Assembly: GCA_032622095.1 (NCBI GenBank)
Contig: CP136063.1
Coordinates: 69,603,980-69,667,979, forward strand
Length of the DNA stretch: 64,000 bases
Reading direction: 5' to 3'
Origin: Siphonodentalium dalli
Lineage: Eukaryota; Mollusca; Scaphopoda; Gadilida; Siphonodentaliidae
Both the position numbers and the translations under genes were made by a program. This document shows, one piece after another, positions 43,312 to 56,071 of the stretch. Position 1 is the stretch's first letter. The number at the start of each line of letters is the position of its first letter. The notes under the pieces were generated by a model that was not told the origin of the DNA, did not search any database, and saw nothing but the letters and a program-made list of their open reading frames with translations.

Positions 43312-43531
43312 TTAACCCTTTCATGACTGGAGCAGCATTAAAGATCCTGTGCCAGTGCATTGTCTTTGTCTTACCGGTATATATGCGAGTCTCCCACTGA
43401 CTTACAAGGTCCAGGTAAATATTGTTAGGCCAATGTATTCTGTTACGTATGGAAGACTCGTATATATAAGTGAATTCATTGGCACAGAGTTTTCGCAAAA
43501 TTTCAGGAAGCTCCTGTCATGGAAGGGTTAA
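43312..43531. mobile_element. TTAACCCTTTCATGACTGGAG MITE
   Basis: TTAACCCTTTCATGACTGGA and its inverse TCCTGTCATGGAAGGGTTAA bound 220 bp with both hairpin cassette halves, diverged. Confidence 0.7.
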
Positions 43532-44307
43532 AGGGGCACTAATGAACAATTTATATTAATCATATATCCAATCTGATTGGCTACAATGCCACATTTAAAT
43601 CACCTTGTCAGCGGGGTATAAGTGAAGGTGTGCGAAACAGAGTTATATCATATATGAGAACTTGAAACATCAGGAGCAGGGTTGGCGCTGGACCAAAATT
43701 ATCTCTTGCCAAAAATTTTGCCAAATTAAATGTTTTTTTGCCAAATTAATTTATTTTTTTTGCCAAATTAAATTGAAGGTCAAATTAGGGAAAATCAAGG
43801 AAAATTAGCATTTTTATCTTGATTCATATAAAACGTAAAATCTAACAGACACAGGTAAAATACACAATAATTTTGATGAACTAGAAGTATTTTTATATAT
43901 ATCATTTATTAATCTTTATGTGAAAGAGTGATTTGGGGAGGTGGGCTAACCCCGGGATTGTCCTTAATGTCATTATTTTTTCGTTTTATAGCATTTTTTT
44001 TTAAATCATTAAATATTTATCCTTGCGAAAATATCTAAGTGACATCTGGAAACTAATAACTTAATATTGTTACGCCATTATCAAATTACAACCTGTCATA
44101 AAAGCATGCATATTATTTTGTCTATCGGTATTGACGACAAATAGCCCCAAAATATATGTCGTGATTCACATTTGGCTGATTAACCTATTGTCTTACACTT
44201 GGTGGTCATAAACCTCGACCGTCATAAATACAATGTCATCATAAATATGCATTGTGCCGGAGCCCCGAGAATTAATTGGCAATTTCCACCACTTGTGACA
44301 TTGCTCT
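43532..44307. other. No gene recognised
   Basis: AT-rich, with small repeats of TTTTGCCAAATTAAA near 43,720-43,770. Confidence 0.4.
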
Positions 44308-44562
44308 CAAGCCTTGAAATAGGGTGTCTGTCATTTGTAGAATGAGGTCCCCAGAGGGTGAATTTAGTGATGCTACCCCGCATATCGGGCTAGCATCACC
44401 AAATTCACTCTCTGTGGACCTCATTCTGCTGAGGTGTAAGCAGAATGAGGTCCCCAGAGGGTGAATTTGGTGATGCTAGCCTGCTATGCGGGGTAGCATC
44501 ACTAAATTCACCCTCTGGGGACCTCATTCTGCAAATGACAGACACCCTATTTCAAGACTTGA
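44308..44562. mobile_element. Nested palindrome MITE (GAATGAGGTCCCCAGAGGGT)
   Basis: The outer arms CTTGAAATAGGGTGTCTGTC face each other. Inside are two further palindromes of GAATGAGGTCCCCAGAGGGT / ACCCTCTGGGGACCTCATTC. Single-arm relatives lie at 47,680-47,790 and 52,953-53,050. Confidence 0.75.
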
Positions 44563-46387
44563 TTGATTGCTCCAGCTCGCCAAGTTTGACATCGCCTGAT
44601 GCTGGATGCAAAGGTTGGCTACTGAATTATTATTATTGGTGTTAATTGAGAACCAATCAAAAGCAAACTTAAATTGAGGCGCCATGGCTATTATTGCGAG
44701 GACAAAATTGTAGGATACAGTAACATTGAGTTTTAATACCGGGATGTCACTTTTTGCACCCCTCGGCATTCAAAATCAACATGCAGGTATCAAACTTCCA
44801 TGTAACCCCGAAGTTGCCAAAGATAACTTATAATATGTAATATTAATATAGATGATATAATATAGTCAACTTGGTCTAGTAACTCTAGTTCACTTGTTTC
44901 CGTTGATTAGGGTGCCAATGATGTGCCTACTCTGAGGAGTGCACTTGAATGGAAATAACTTTATTATAAATTTAATTACAGGGTACCAGTTGTACATTGT
45001 CAACACAATAATGGCTAAAAACGATATTTGTTTTTCTTGGGACACATGCAGCAAAAACAAATGTAATTTTAAGCTCTTCAGCAATCTGCACATGGGTTCC
45101 TCAACTCTATTCAAATATATTTTACCCCCGAAGCCAAGGAAATAGTAATTTGGGAGAGGTAATTCAGATTATGCATCTTTAATTTCTTCTCCGGTAGGCC
45201 TATATACCCGGTAGTTCCATATTGGTCTCCTCATGTCATTGATTGTCAAGTCACAGTCTTACATTCCAGATTTGACATATTACTCGCTTTTAGTCTTTTA
45301 CATGAGTCAAGTTTAGGTGACTGCGAAAACAATTGATAATTGATAAATATACATGAAATGAGGGGGCCTGGTTAAAATTGAGCGGTATGATGGATCACTT
45401 CCATCCTCAAGCTAAATGTACATTGTACTCACAATGTATGACAGTTGATGGCATTTTTCTAACGTGAAGGGGTAGATAGGCTTGAGACCCCACCGCAGTT
45501 CAATTCACACCAGGTTTTCGGCATGTCTCACATTACGTCATTTCCTGAATTTCTGTTGAAATACACGAAACCCATATTTTTACAATTGAGGGGCAAAATT
45601 TGGCAATCCGCTCAAATAAGGGTGAATGTGCTTTTGGTGTGTTGAAGTTACAGGTATAGATACTTCAGCAAATGCGTGAAAACAATGATACAGGCATATT
45701 AGTGTAAAATTACTGTTTGTGATCCATATTTTCTTAATTGGTACCCGGTATTGAGGGGGTATGGCTATGGGTGATATCCTCATTATTAGAAAGTCTACAT
45801 GTTCATGGGCTAGATTTGTTCATGTATTTGAGATTAAGCAGCCACGTTTGTGCATCAGCCATATAGTATAACTTCAGGTATAATCAACTCGGTTTATATC
45901 CCCCCCCCCCCCCCCACAAAATAATTTGGCTGGTGATTTAGGAATGGGCTCAATCTGTGAATCCTTTGATGCTCTGTATCTTTAATTGGATTTTAATGAT
46001 AATCAGAATGCTTGGGGGGGGGGGGGGTACTCTGGGCAATGCACTTGTTTGCACATTGATTTTGTGACCTTTTATTTTATAGAAGAAAAAAAAACTGTTT
46101 TGGACTATTTACAATTACGGTATGTATGATCATTTACATACATGTATCTGATTTTTGTTATGTCCCATTACAGTTAATCATCAAATCCTTCAAAAGATAA
46201 AAATTCATCCGATAACCCATGAACATTAGAATAATATGATCATACGTAAACGTAATTTGTGCCCACTTGTTAAATAAAGTATTAATTAATGGGACACTTA
46301 TTTGTTCTATATATATAACTTAAAGTTAAAGGTCTCCAGTGTGGTGCTCAGAACGAATGCGGGCTGCAAATTGTCTCCAATTGATTG
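44563..46387. other. No gene recognised
   Basis: A fragment of the AGGTACTCAA family (CCCGAAGCCAAGGAAATAGT) is at 45,125-45,165; poly-C and poly-G tracts are at 45,900 and 46,015. Short frames have no motif. Confidence 0.4.
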
Positions 46388-46605
46388 TACAGTAATGCCC
46401 TAAATAATCGACTCCTTAAACAAAGCAGAATTATGGGTAACTTTTAAGGATTTAGTCAGAAATATGGCTTGTTGCAATTCATCGGAAAGCTCTCAGGGAG
46501 AGCTTTCCGATGAATGGCAACAAGCCATATTTCCAACTAAATCCTGAAAAGTTAGCCATAATTCTGCTGTGTTTAAGGACGTCAATTACTTAGGGCATTA
46601 CTTTA
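46388..46605. mobile_element. CAGTAATGC foldback MITE, copy 4
   Basis: Almost uninterrupted palindrome centred near CTCTCAGGGAGAGC (46,490-46,503). Confidence 0.75.
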
Positions 46606-46968
46606 TTTATTGTAATATTATTACATATAAAGTGGAAATGAAGTAGATGTGCCCCACAGCACAGTGACTGGACATAACGTCCCAAAAGGTTTAACAAAAA
46701 ATTTATAAATCGGTCTATTAATGTAAAAGCGCAAGTAATGTAGGCATTACCAAATAGCCGGACAAACATATCTCAAATGAATGCACTAAACACAAAACAA
46801 CAGGCATGTCACACTCCACAGAGATAAAATCATTCTGGATGCTAAATTAACGGATTTTGAAACATTTTTGATAATTAGCGAAGAGTGAATCCTCGCCATC
46901 TATATCGCCATTTTGTTGAGACTGACTTATTGTATGATGGTCAAATATTTTTCACCTGATCACTTTTT

Positions 46969-47470
46969 AGCTCAACTGAGGTGAGTCTCCGGTGGAGCTA
47001 TAGTCATCACTTCTTGTCCGTCCATCCATCTGTCCATCAAGAATAATCTTCTCCTCCAGAATCGGAATTCCGAATGGGTTCATATATGGTGTGGATGTTC
47101 CCTAGGTGAATCACATTTAGATTTGTTCAAATGAGGTTACCCGGTCAAATAGTTACGAAGCTAGAACCATAACTCTTCCCCCCCATATAGTAATTCTAAT
47201 GACTTCTTCTCAAATTTCATTGGGCCGAATTCGGGACTGTTGTTCAGATTTGTTCAAATGAGGTCACTGGTTGATTGTGGGTGGAGCCAGTGACATAACT
47301 AAAAATAAAAACAAAAATTCAGATATTTTGAATTCTCAGTGCGATCTTTTTAACAATTTGAACAATTTTTTTAAAAACATGTTAGAATGTGCCCGTAATT
47401 TCCTAGTTTAAAGTTTCATAACTCTGCAGGTGTTATAATGGTGTCACTTTTAAAAAAAATTATATTAACC
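46969..47470 (+). mobile_element. AGCTCAACTGAGG-headed element fragment
   Basis: Head AGCTCAACTGAGGTGAGTCT with inverse GGAGCT, then TCCGTCCATCCATCTGTCC, then partial repeats of TTTGTTCAAATGAGGT. Right end not defined. Confidence 0.4.
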
Positions 47471-47679
47471 CTCCCCCTCCCACATGGTGCAGACCCCCCC
47501 CCTGCCCCAAGCAGCATCCCTTCCAACCAATATCTCCCAGCAGATACATACAATGTATCTCTGCAGAGAGACACAGGTCATTAATTTAGATTAGAATAAT
47601 GGATGTCATCTGGCAGGCTTGTGTAAACAACACTGCTAGCAAATTAAAACAAACTGCTGTTCCCAATCCTGAATATAGT

Positions 47680-47790
47680 GTGTCTGACATTTGCAGAATG
47701 AGGTCCCCAGAGGGTGAATTTAGTGTTGCTACCCCATACAGCAGGCTAGCATAAACAAATACACCCTCCAGGGACCTAATTCTGCTTAGG
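47680..47790. mobile_element. GAGGTCCCCAGAGGG MITE, single palindrome copy
   Basis: GAATGAGGTCCCCAGAGGGT and a diverged inverse half; the start matches the outer arm (GTGTGTCTGACATTTGCAG) of the 44.3-kb copy. Confidence 0.6.
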
Positions 47791-47857
47791 CATCATCTTC
47801 TGGGAAGTATCTTAAGTATCAAATTGAAATTTTGTTTTAGTTACTTTTTATGTGTAC

Positions 47858-48110
47858 CCATACCATAGTATGGTACACATAGTGTCAACGTCCGGATTGA
47901 TCACTCGTCTGTCCGTAGACACTTTACGAATGGTACGATAACTCAAATATTTTCTATTGATCAGAACCAAATTTTGTAGGAGTTTCTCAGCCCAAAATAC
48001 AGATCAAGTTCGAATATGGGTTTGATCCGATATTTTTAACGGAGTTATGGCCCTTTTACGACTTAGAATTCACTGAGAATGTCACAATCACACAGCAGTG
48101 AATTATTAGA
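47858..48110 (+). mobile_element. ACCATAGTATGG-headed element, 5' fragment
   Basis: ACCCATACCATAGTATGGTA then CGTCTGTCCGTAGACACTTT, alike to 23,876 onward. Confidence 0.6.
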
Positions 48111-48700
48111 TTCTATATTTAGCTATGGAGAGGTACAGTTTATTGACATAATACACCAGTACATATGGCCAGCTAGCAGCTGAAGTGACACTGTATCTTA
48201 TCTTAGAACAAAATGAACCCACCCATTTCCTAGTTCCATCATATGATATCATTGAAAATGATTAACCCTCTCCACACATCATATTGTTTTGATGCTTTTC
48301 ATTTGATCATTCTCCGATTCTATATCCAGGTTGATGGTGATCCACTTTTCACTTGCATGGATTTTGGGATTAAAATTAACCCATTCCATCGACAAATGAT
48401 ATCCGGCAGGCAGATATTAAATTATACCTTTCACTTTGAGCCAGGTTCAGTAAGGATTTCTAAAAACCACCAATTGAATATACATCATTAGAGGAAATGT
48501 CTTGTTTTGAAATTCCCTCTATTGCATTTGGGGTGCAGGATAATAATAACGTTGCTTGTATTCTTGAGACTGACTTATTGTATGGGCTTCTAAATCCAAT
48601 TACATGCTTTTATAGATTATTTTGTGTTGCTCAGTTCATTAGTGTGGTTAAGATTAATCCCTTGCTATCTGATTTGATCAAATATTTGTCAATGATTATT
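48111..48700. other. No gene recognised
   Basis: AT-rich; the plus-strand frames at 48,243-48,727 show no domain. Confidence 0.35.
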
Positions 48701-51484
48701 AGCTCAACTTTACTTTGTAAAGTTTGAGCTATTGCCATGGCTTTGTCGTCCGTCGTCCGTGTGTGCGTGTGTGCGTGTGTACGTAACGCGTCAACAATAG
48801 AGGCTACAGGTCGTACCTTTGATCGGATCATTATGAAATTTGTCATAGCTGTTGACATCAACATTTGTACCGGAATGATTCATTTTGGGGTCATACGGAA
48901 AAAAAACATGGCCGCCAGCGGCCATCTTAGATTTCAAAAATCAATCCATTAGCACGGGCTACAGGCCGTACTGTTCGTCTGATCGTCATGAAATTTGACA
49001 TGGATGTTAATATTGACATGTAGATGGGAACGAGTAATTTTGGGGTCATTCGGCCAAAAAACATGGCCGCCAGCAGCCATCTTCGATTTTACTCTTTGCA
49101 TGACTAAATCCTTTAGCACGGGCTACAGGTCGTACCTTTAGTCTGACCATCATAAAATTTGTCATGGATGTTAACAATGACATGTAGATGGGAACGAGTC
49201 ATTTTGGTGTTATTCGGGCAAAAAACATGGCCGCCAGCAGCCATCTTGGATTTTACTCTTTGTATGACTAAATCCTTTAGCACGGGCTACAGGTCGTACC
49301 TTTAGTCTGATAATCATGAAATTTGTCATGGCTGTTGAAATTGGAATGTAGATGGGAACGAGTCATTTTGGGGTCATTCGGACAAAAAACATGGCCGCCA
49401 GTGGCCATCTTTGTTTTCAAAATTCAATCCATTAGCACGGGCCACAGGTCGCACTGTTCGTCTGATCATCATGAAATTTGTCATGGATGTTAATATTGAC
49501 ATGTAGATGGGAACGAGTCATTTTGGGGTCATTCGGCCCAAAAACATGGCCGCCAGCAGCCATCTTGGATTTTACTCTTTGTATGACTAAATCCTTTAGC
49601 ACGGGCTACAGGTCGTACCTTTAGTCTGATCATCATAAAATTTGTCATGGATGTTAACAATGACATGTAGATTGGAACGAGTCATTTTGGGGTCATTCGG
49701 CCAAAAAACATGGCCGCCAGCATCGTCTTGGATTTTACTCTTTGCATGACTAAATCCTTTAGCACGGGCTACAGGTCCTACTTTTAGTCTGATCATCATA
49801 AAATTTGTCAAGAATGTTAATAATCACATGTAGATGGGAAACGAGTCATTTTGGGGTCATTCGGCCAAAAAACATGGCCGTCAGCAGCCATCTTGGATTT
49901 TACTCTTTGTATGACTAAATCCTTTAGCACGGGCTACAGGTCGTACCTTTAGTCTGATCATCATAAAATTTGTCATGGATGTTAACAATGACATGTAGAT
50001 TGGAACGAGTCATTTTGGGGTCATTCGGCCAAAAAACATGGCCGCCAGTGGCCATCTTTGTTTTCAAAATTCAATCCATTAGCACGGGCCACAGGTCGCA
50101 CTGTTCGTCTGATCATCATGAAATTTGTCATGGATGTTAATATTGACATGTAGATGGGAACGAGTCATTTTGGGGTCATTCGGCCCAAAAACATGGCCGC
50201 CAGCAGCCATCTTGGATTTTACTCTTTGTATGACTAAATCCTTTAGCACGGGCTACAGGTCGTACCTTTAGTCTGATCATCATAAAATTTGTCATGGATG
50301 TTAACAATGACATGTAGATTGGAACGAGTCATTTTGGGGTCATTCGGCCAAAAAACATGGCCGCCAGCATCGTCTTGGATTTTACTCTTTGCATGACTAA
50401 ATCCTTTAGCACGGGCTACAGGTCCTACTTTTAGTCTGATCATCATAAAATTTGTCAAGAATGTTAATAATCACATGTAGATGGGAACGAGTCATTTTGG
50501 GGTCATTCGGCCAAAAAACATGGCCGCCAGCAGCCATCTTGGATTTTACTCTTTGTATGACTAAATCCTTTAGCACGGGCTACAGGTCGTACCTTTAGTC
50601 TGATCATCATAAAAATTTTCATGGCTGTTGAAATTGGAATGTAAATGGGAACGAGTCATTTTGGGGTCATTCAGACAAAAAACATGGCCGCCAGTGGCCA
50701 TCTTTGTTTTCAAAATTCAATCCATTAGCACGCGCCACAGGTCGCACTGTTCGTCTGATCATCATGAAATTTGTCATGGATGTTAATATTGACATGTAGA
50801 TGGGAACGAGTCATTTTGGGGTCATTCGGCCCAAAAACATGGCCGCCAGCAGCCATCTTGGATTTTACTCTTTGTATGACTAAATCCTTTAGCACGGGCT
50901 ACAGGTCGTACCTTTATTCTGATCGTCATAAAATTTGTCATGGATGTTAACGATGACATGTAGATGGGAACGACTCATTTTGGGGTCATTCAGCCGAAAA
51001 CATGGCCGCCAGCAGCCATCTTGGATTTTACTCTTTGTATGACTAAATTCTTTAGCACGGGCTACATGTCGTACCTTTAGTCTGATCATCATAAAATTTG
51101 TCATGAATGTTAATAATGACATGTAGATGGGAACGAGTCATTTTGGGGTCAATCGGCCAAAAAACATGGCCGCCAGCAGCCATCTTGGATTTTACTCTTT
51201 GTATGACTAAATTCTTTAGCATGGGCTACAGGTCGTACCTTTAGTCTGATCGTCATAAAATTTGTCATTGATGTTAACGATGACATGTAGATGGGAACGT
51301 CTCATTTTGGGGTCATTCGGCCGAAAACATGGCCGCCAGCAGCCATCTTGGATTTTACTTTTCTCTTCATGTCTATAAACTAGTATTAGACATTCAACTT
51401 TCCACATTCCTAATCGCTCCATTGACTGTAATATATTAAATTATTCCCTTTCCAAGTTGAGCTACAGTGTCATTGACACTTTCA
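48701..51484 (+). mobile_element. Expanded AGCTCAACTTTAC element, about 160-bp tandem repeats
   Basis: Same head, core unit and 3' hairpin (GTGTCATTGACACTTTC) as the nested element at 33,253-34,395, but with about sixteen units. Within it a 647-bp block (49,380-50,026) is repeated almost exactly at 50,027-50,673. The minus-strand frames here are repeat translations and not genes. Confidence 0.8.
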
Positions 51485-51973
51485 TGTTTATATTTCATTG
51501 TCATAGAATTTTAACCCAATCATTCATATAATCACATCCAGGTTAATCATGATAAATTCTTCACTATAGATTTTGGTATCGATTGAATGGTTTTGAAAAT
51601 ATTAACCCTAATTTTAATTATATTTCTGCTGTTTATAGACTTGTATCTTTCCAATGATCAGCTAAGAAGAAAATTAACCCACCCATTCCATAGACATACA
51701 GTATGCTATCCAATGTAATGACTAATATCTTCAATCTGACCATTCTCATATCTCACCTCTAAGTATCTCATAATTATGCATTAAAATATGGTATATCCAA
51801 TCATTATCAATCATATTTTACCAAAATTATAACTATTTTATCTTTAACGGTTTTGTATGGTGCTTCTGTCTGAAAATGGACTGAGCTTAATTAGCTTTAT
51901 CACTCTATTAGACTATATATCATATATCTGTTTTAAAGTGACCTAATAGGTTGAAATCGAATACCAAGTTCAT
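51485..51973. other. No gene recognised
   Basis: AT-rich; a scrap of the ACCATAGTATGG family (TTAATTAGCTTTATCACTCT) lies at 51,888-51,950. Confidence 0.4.
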
Positions 51974-52324
51974 ATGGATTGTGCCCAATTAGTCTTATGC
52001 CTCTTATCCGATTCAATTGTCCCCATATTATCAGATTCCAACAACAACAATTTTTTTGAAATGCCGCTTCAGTTATCAGAATCAACTAATTGCCCAAAAA
52101 TAATGCCACAGTCGACTATACATGTATTACAATTAGCGTATTGTGACTACTCAAATGTACCATGGTTCATGGAAGTAGCTGTAGGAATCAGGTTATCGCA
52201 GAAAGAGCAAATACCAACCATTCCATTCAGGGAGGCTCTTGGTTTGCCGAATAACCCATCCGGCCTCGATTTGGATTTATTCCAATATAACTCAGAATCT
52301 TCGGAAACAAAATTTATGTACTAG
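51974..52324 (+). other. Open frame of uncertain status
   Basis: 116 codons opening with ATG. The first half lies in sequence shared with the AGGTACTCAA MITE family (the peptide MPLQLSESTNCPKIMP also appears on the minus strand at 42.65 kb), so it is probably non-coding. The second half, MEVAVGIRLSQKEQIPTIPF to SGLDLDLFQYNSESSETKF, is unique and protein-like, but no domain is recognised. Confidence 0.2.
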
Positions 52325-52952
52325 TAGTTATCAATCCTCTGAGCTTTGTAAGATATATTTGTCGTATTTATGATCATGCAGTGTGAACAGATTAACAATT
52401 TTTGCATTTTGATCCATTTTGACTTGCAAATTCTTACAATTCTAACAAATTCAATTCAATCAATGTAACTAGTCCACTATTCTAGTGTGGTGCACTCGGC
52501 ATTACAAACTAATTTAGATTATCAACGTTTTGACTGGTCAAGCAGATGTCAGGTGGAAGACAACTCGATCAGGGAATATAGCAAACCACATGCAGGTCAT
52601 CATTTCGATCTATTTGAACACTACTATTATTAATTAGCACTATGTGTATGATAACGAGAAGTATATATGATAAATTGTGGGGACTAATATGTTCGGGCAA
52701 AGAAATATAAATTAGCGGACAGAACTTGGTTGTTTTTTTCGGTATTTAATGCCGAGAAGAATGAATGTCAATGGTATTAACATCCGGCAAAATATGAGTC
52801 TGACAGCGTCCGGTGGTCTGGCATCCGGAATACGCCATAATTCGGCGACCGAAAAGGGGGGGGGGGGTTGTCACCCTCCTATATAGCTTATATTTGGTAT
52901 GGAGGCCTTGGGTGACCGGGGTTAAGATTTGTTCAAATGGGGTCATTTTTAG
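52325..52952. other. No gene recognised
   Basis: AT-rich with a G run at 52,857-52,867. Confidence 0.35.
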
Positions 52953-53050
52953 GAAATGAGGTCCCCAGAGGGTGAATTTGGTGATGCTAGTCCACATTGC
53001 GGAATAGTGTCATTAAATTCACCTTTTGGGGACCTCATTCTGCAAACTAA
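52953..53050. mobile_element. GAGGTCCCCAGAGGG MITE, short copy
   Basis: GAGGTCCCCAGAGGGTGAAT and inverse ATTCACCTTTTGGGGACCTC about 95 bp apart. Confidence 0.65.
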
Positions 53051-53081
53051 ATACAGACTTGGCTGTTCCAATATTATTTTC

Positions 53082-53569
53082 TTAAAGGTACTCAACCCGT
53101 AAAGAGGGTCCCCATCTCAACAGATTCCAACAACAACAATCCGATCAGAGGGTCCTATATTACTATTTCTTTGGCTTTGGGGGTAAAAAATATTTGATTC
53201 GAGTCGAGGAACCCATCAAACAAAGCTCAGAGTTATTAGATATTGATTTTTGAAAATTCTTATGTTCTCGAGATGAGTACTTATAACTGCCGTCAATTTG
53301 GTAACCTGCTCGAGATTTTACGCCAAAATTCTATTCAAACAGACAAGGATGAATAACTCTATAATCAAGTGGGTAATAATAACGAATTTTTTACTGTCTT
53401 CTGGGCCAGAAAGAATTCCCGATAATGAAAAATAATAGATTTCTAAAATCGATATCTAACAAATCTGAGCTTTGATGGGTGACTTCCTCGACTCGAATCA
53501 AATATTTTTGACCCCCGAAGCCATTGAAATAGTAATTGAGAGGAGTTTTATCGGGTTGAGTACCTTTAA
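53082..53569. mobile_element. TTAA-AGGTACTCAA MITE, copy 2
   Basis: TTAAAGGTACTCAACCCGTA at left, and at right TCGGGTTGAGTACCTTTAA. Long inner palindrome with AAAAATATTTGATTCGAGTC facing its inverse. Confidence 0.75.
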
Positions 53570-54702
53570 CCACCACTTATCCAGGTGAAATCATACCCTG
53601 ATTTTTCAAAGAAAAATTGGGGGTATATTGGATATTGGGGGGTATATTGATATTACTTGATGAATGGATCTCATAGATGGGGATTCACATCTGTTCTAAT
53701 AGGGGCAGAGATAAGAGATTTAACTCTTCTCTATGCTGTTATAATGTTATGTCTCACGTTCCAATGTAATAAGTAGATAAATAGAGTTATTATGATGTTA
53801 TCTACTTGATTCGAAACTATTATATCTTTAAAAGCTATGATGTCTGACTTTGGTTGGGCTTAATTAGTTTGTCACTCTATAACACATATCTGTGTTGGAG
53901 TGACCTAATTGGTTGAAATCGAATGCCATATCCATGTTCCTATTGTGTTTATGTAAGCAAGGTGCCCATAAGTCTGATTGCTCTTGTGACCTATTAGTTA
54001 ATAGTAAACTGTGAATTGTTGAAAGTCTTGCACTCATGAAAAGGATTTATGAAAATTGCTAATCACTATTGCCAATGCATGGGTTAAACATCTGCCACCA
54101 TGATCGGCCTCTCCTTTAAAAATAATTTTAAAAGTTTGGTATTGGATGACATTTATGAACAATCGGTTTTGAAGGCACCTATTTAACTTTCTACAGAAGG
54201 GAATCATGTGATTTCGAGGTTGGTGAGTACAATGCTTTCAAAATTTGCAAATGCACAAAAACATAATATACGAGGAACTGACACAAAACTTTGACTTTTA
54301 CGAGCATATGCTGGTTTATTTTTGAAACAAGTTGATAACTTATTTGTTCGGAGATACTTAGTGGTTTCTATAACATTCTGAACAATGTGAATATGGACAT
54401 AACTGAGGCATCAGCTTGTTTGAAAAATAGTATAGCATCTGCTCGTAGCTGTCAAAATACCATGTAGTATGTCATATCTTAGTTTATTACCTTTTTTCCT
54501 CGCTTTTGGTCATGTTTTCTTCTTCTTCTTCCGATAAAATGCAACTCCCTGCAGAAAGCTTCTGTAGGAATATTATCGTATTTGTTCGCACAGGCGGATG
54601 AGGATGTCGTTAAAAGCCAATATTGGTGAATTTAAAATAAGGATTGTGTATAATACAAGTAAAATCATCATGAGTGGAGTTAAAAAATCGGTTCTGTCAT
54701 CC
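53570..54702. other. Repeat fragments, no gene
   Basis: 53,850-54,112 is the 3' part of the ACCATAGTATGG family (ATGGGTTAAACATCTGCC and ATCGGCCTCTC). The remainder is AT-rich. Confidence 0.45.
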
Positions 54703-54801
54703 TCAGTAGCCTGTTTTGAGCATCTCCTTCTGAAAGTCTTCCAGGGAGGTGCAAGCCACTGCCTCTTCAGATAGGGCGTTCCACATCCGTATGGCCGATT
54801 T
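54703..54801 (-). pseudogene. Non-LTR retrotransposon ORF2 C-terminal scrap
   Basis: Minus strand IRMWNALSEEAVACTSLEDF then QKEMLKTGY and TGA. The 'WN-x-LP-x-x-V ... S-x-x-x-F' motif ending shortly before the stop is usual at the end of LINE ORF2 proteins (CR1/Jockey-like). Only the last 33 codons remain. Confidence 0.55.
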
Positions 54802-55659
54802 TAGATCGCCTCAGCCATTTTGAATGCATGATACTCATCAACTCGAAACCACGTGATTGCCCAGCGTGTTTCTACAGAAGGGGTTCAAACGTTCGAGCTA
54901 TAACGTAATAATATACGACACATAGATAATTTGAGTTTTATAAAGTCTACCAATAACATAGTCCAGTACATTTATGAGAACTTCACACGCTTGTGGAAGT
55001 ATCTACAAAAGGCAATTTGAATGCAGTTCGAGCTAGTGTGTTCTATTTTGTCAACGGATGTATGCCTGAACAGTATTCAGGTGTCTGACAGGTGTTCGAA
55101 TCAAATAACTTGCAAGCATTAATTCAGATTATGCATCATTAAGTGGTCCCTCTGAATTGCTATGATGTTGAGAAAAACTGACGTTATTTTATTTAAAATG
55201 CATTATCCATATTATCACTCCTTAATTACTATTTCTTTGGCTTTGGGGTAAAAAATATTTGATTCGAGTCACGGAACTAATACATCAAAGCTCAAGAGTG
55301 ATAAGATATCGATTTTCGAAATTTTTTATTTCTCGAAATGTGTAACTATTTTTGGCCCAGAAAAGATTCATTGTTTTGCCAATTCACAACTATTTTTTTG
55401 ATTATTCCAGCCATGCATTGATACACGTAAGTGAATAGGTTGCATGCGCTCAGGATAGTATAAAAGTTAAAATTTCTACATCACCTTGTGGGGGTAACAA
55501 TATTTATTACATGATCCAACCCTTATTCCATTCATTAAGCCCATTCTTTAATAAGGTCATTTTATAACAGGAAATAGTGCCAGGTGTACCCAAATGTATT
55601 ATTGTTGTGCAAATGCGAACTTTGACTTCCGGTTTATCATCTGTTTACAACCTGTATGC
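54802..55659. other. No gene recognised
   Basis: Includes a partial AGGTACTCAA-family copy at 55,225-55,345 (AAAAATATTTGATTCGAGTC). Confidence 0.4.
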
Positions 55660-55875
55660 TACAGTAATGCTCTAAGTAATTGACTTCTTAACCACAGCAG
55701 AATTATGGGTAACTTTTCAGGATTTAGTCAGAAATATGTCTTGTTGCCATTCATCGGGAAGCTCTCGGTAGAGCTTTCCGATGAATGGCAACAAGCCATA
55801 TTTCCGACTAAATCCTGAAAAGTTACCCATAATTCCGCTGTGGTTAAGAAGTCGATTACTTAGAGCATTACTGTA
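55660..55875. mobile_element. CAGTAATGC foldback MITE, copy 5
   Basis: TACAGTAATGCTCTAAGTAA to its inverse TTACTTAGAGCATTACTGTA; palindromic arms of about 100 bp. Confidence 0.75.
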
Positions 55876-56071
55876 TATGTCTCCGAATACTAATATAATA
55901 TATTACTGATATTGATAGCTTGAAAAGTTATTTCATTAAATATATGCCATTAAATGTCAGAGTCTTATTTATCTGGGACTATTTCTTTACGTGGGCAAAC
56001 GCCATATATTTATGTGAAATGTTATCGCGGGCCTAAAAGGAGCCACTGTTAGTTTCCCATATATTTATTAT

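Noticed and set aside
49596-51422. Repeated minus-strand frames of about 70 codons in the 48.7-kb array
   Set aside because: Identical at an offset equal to the repeat block (647 bp); they are translations of tandem repeats.
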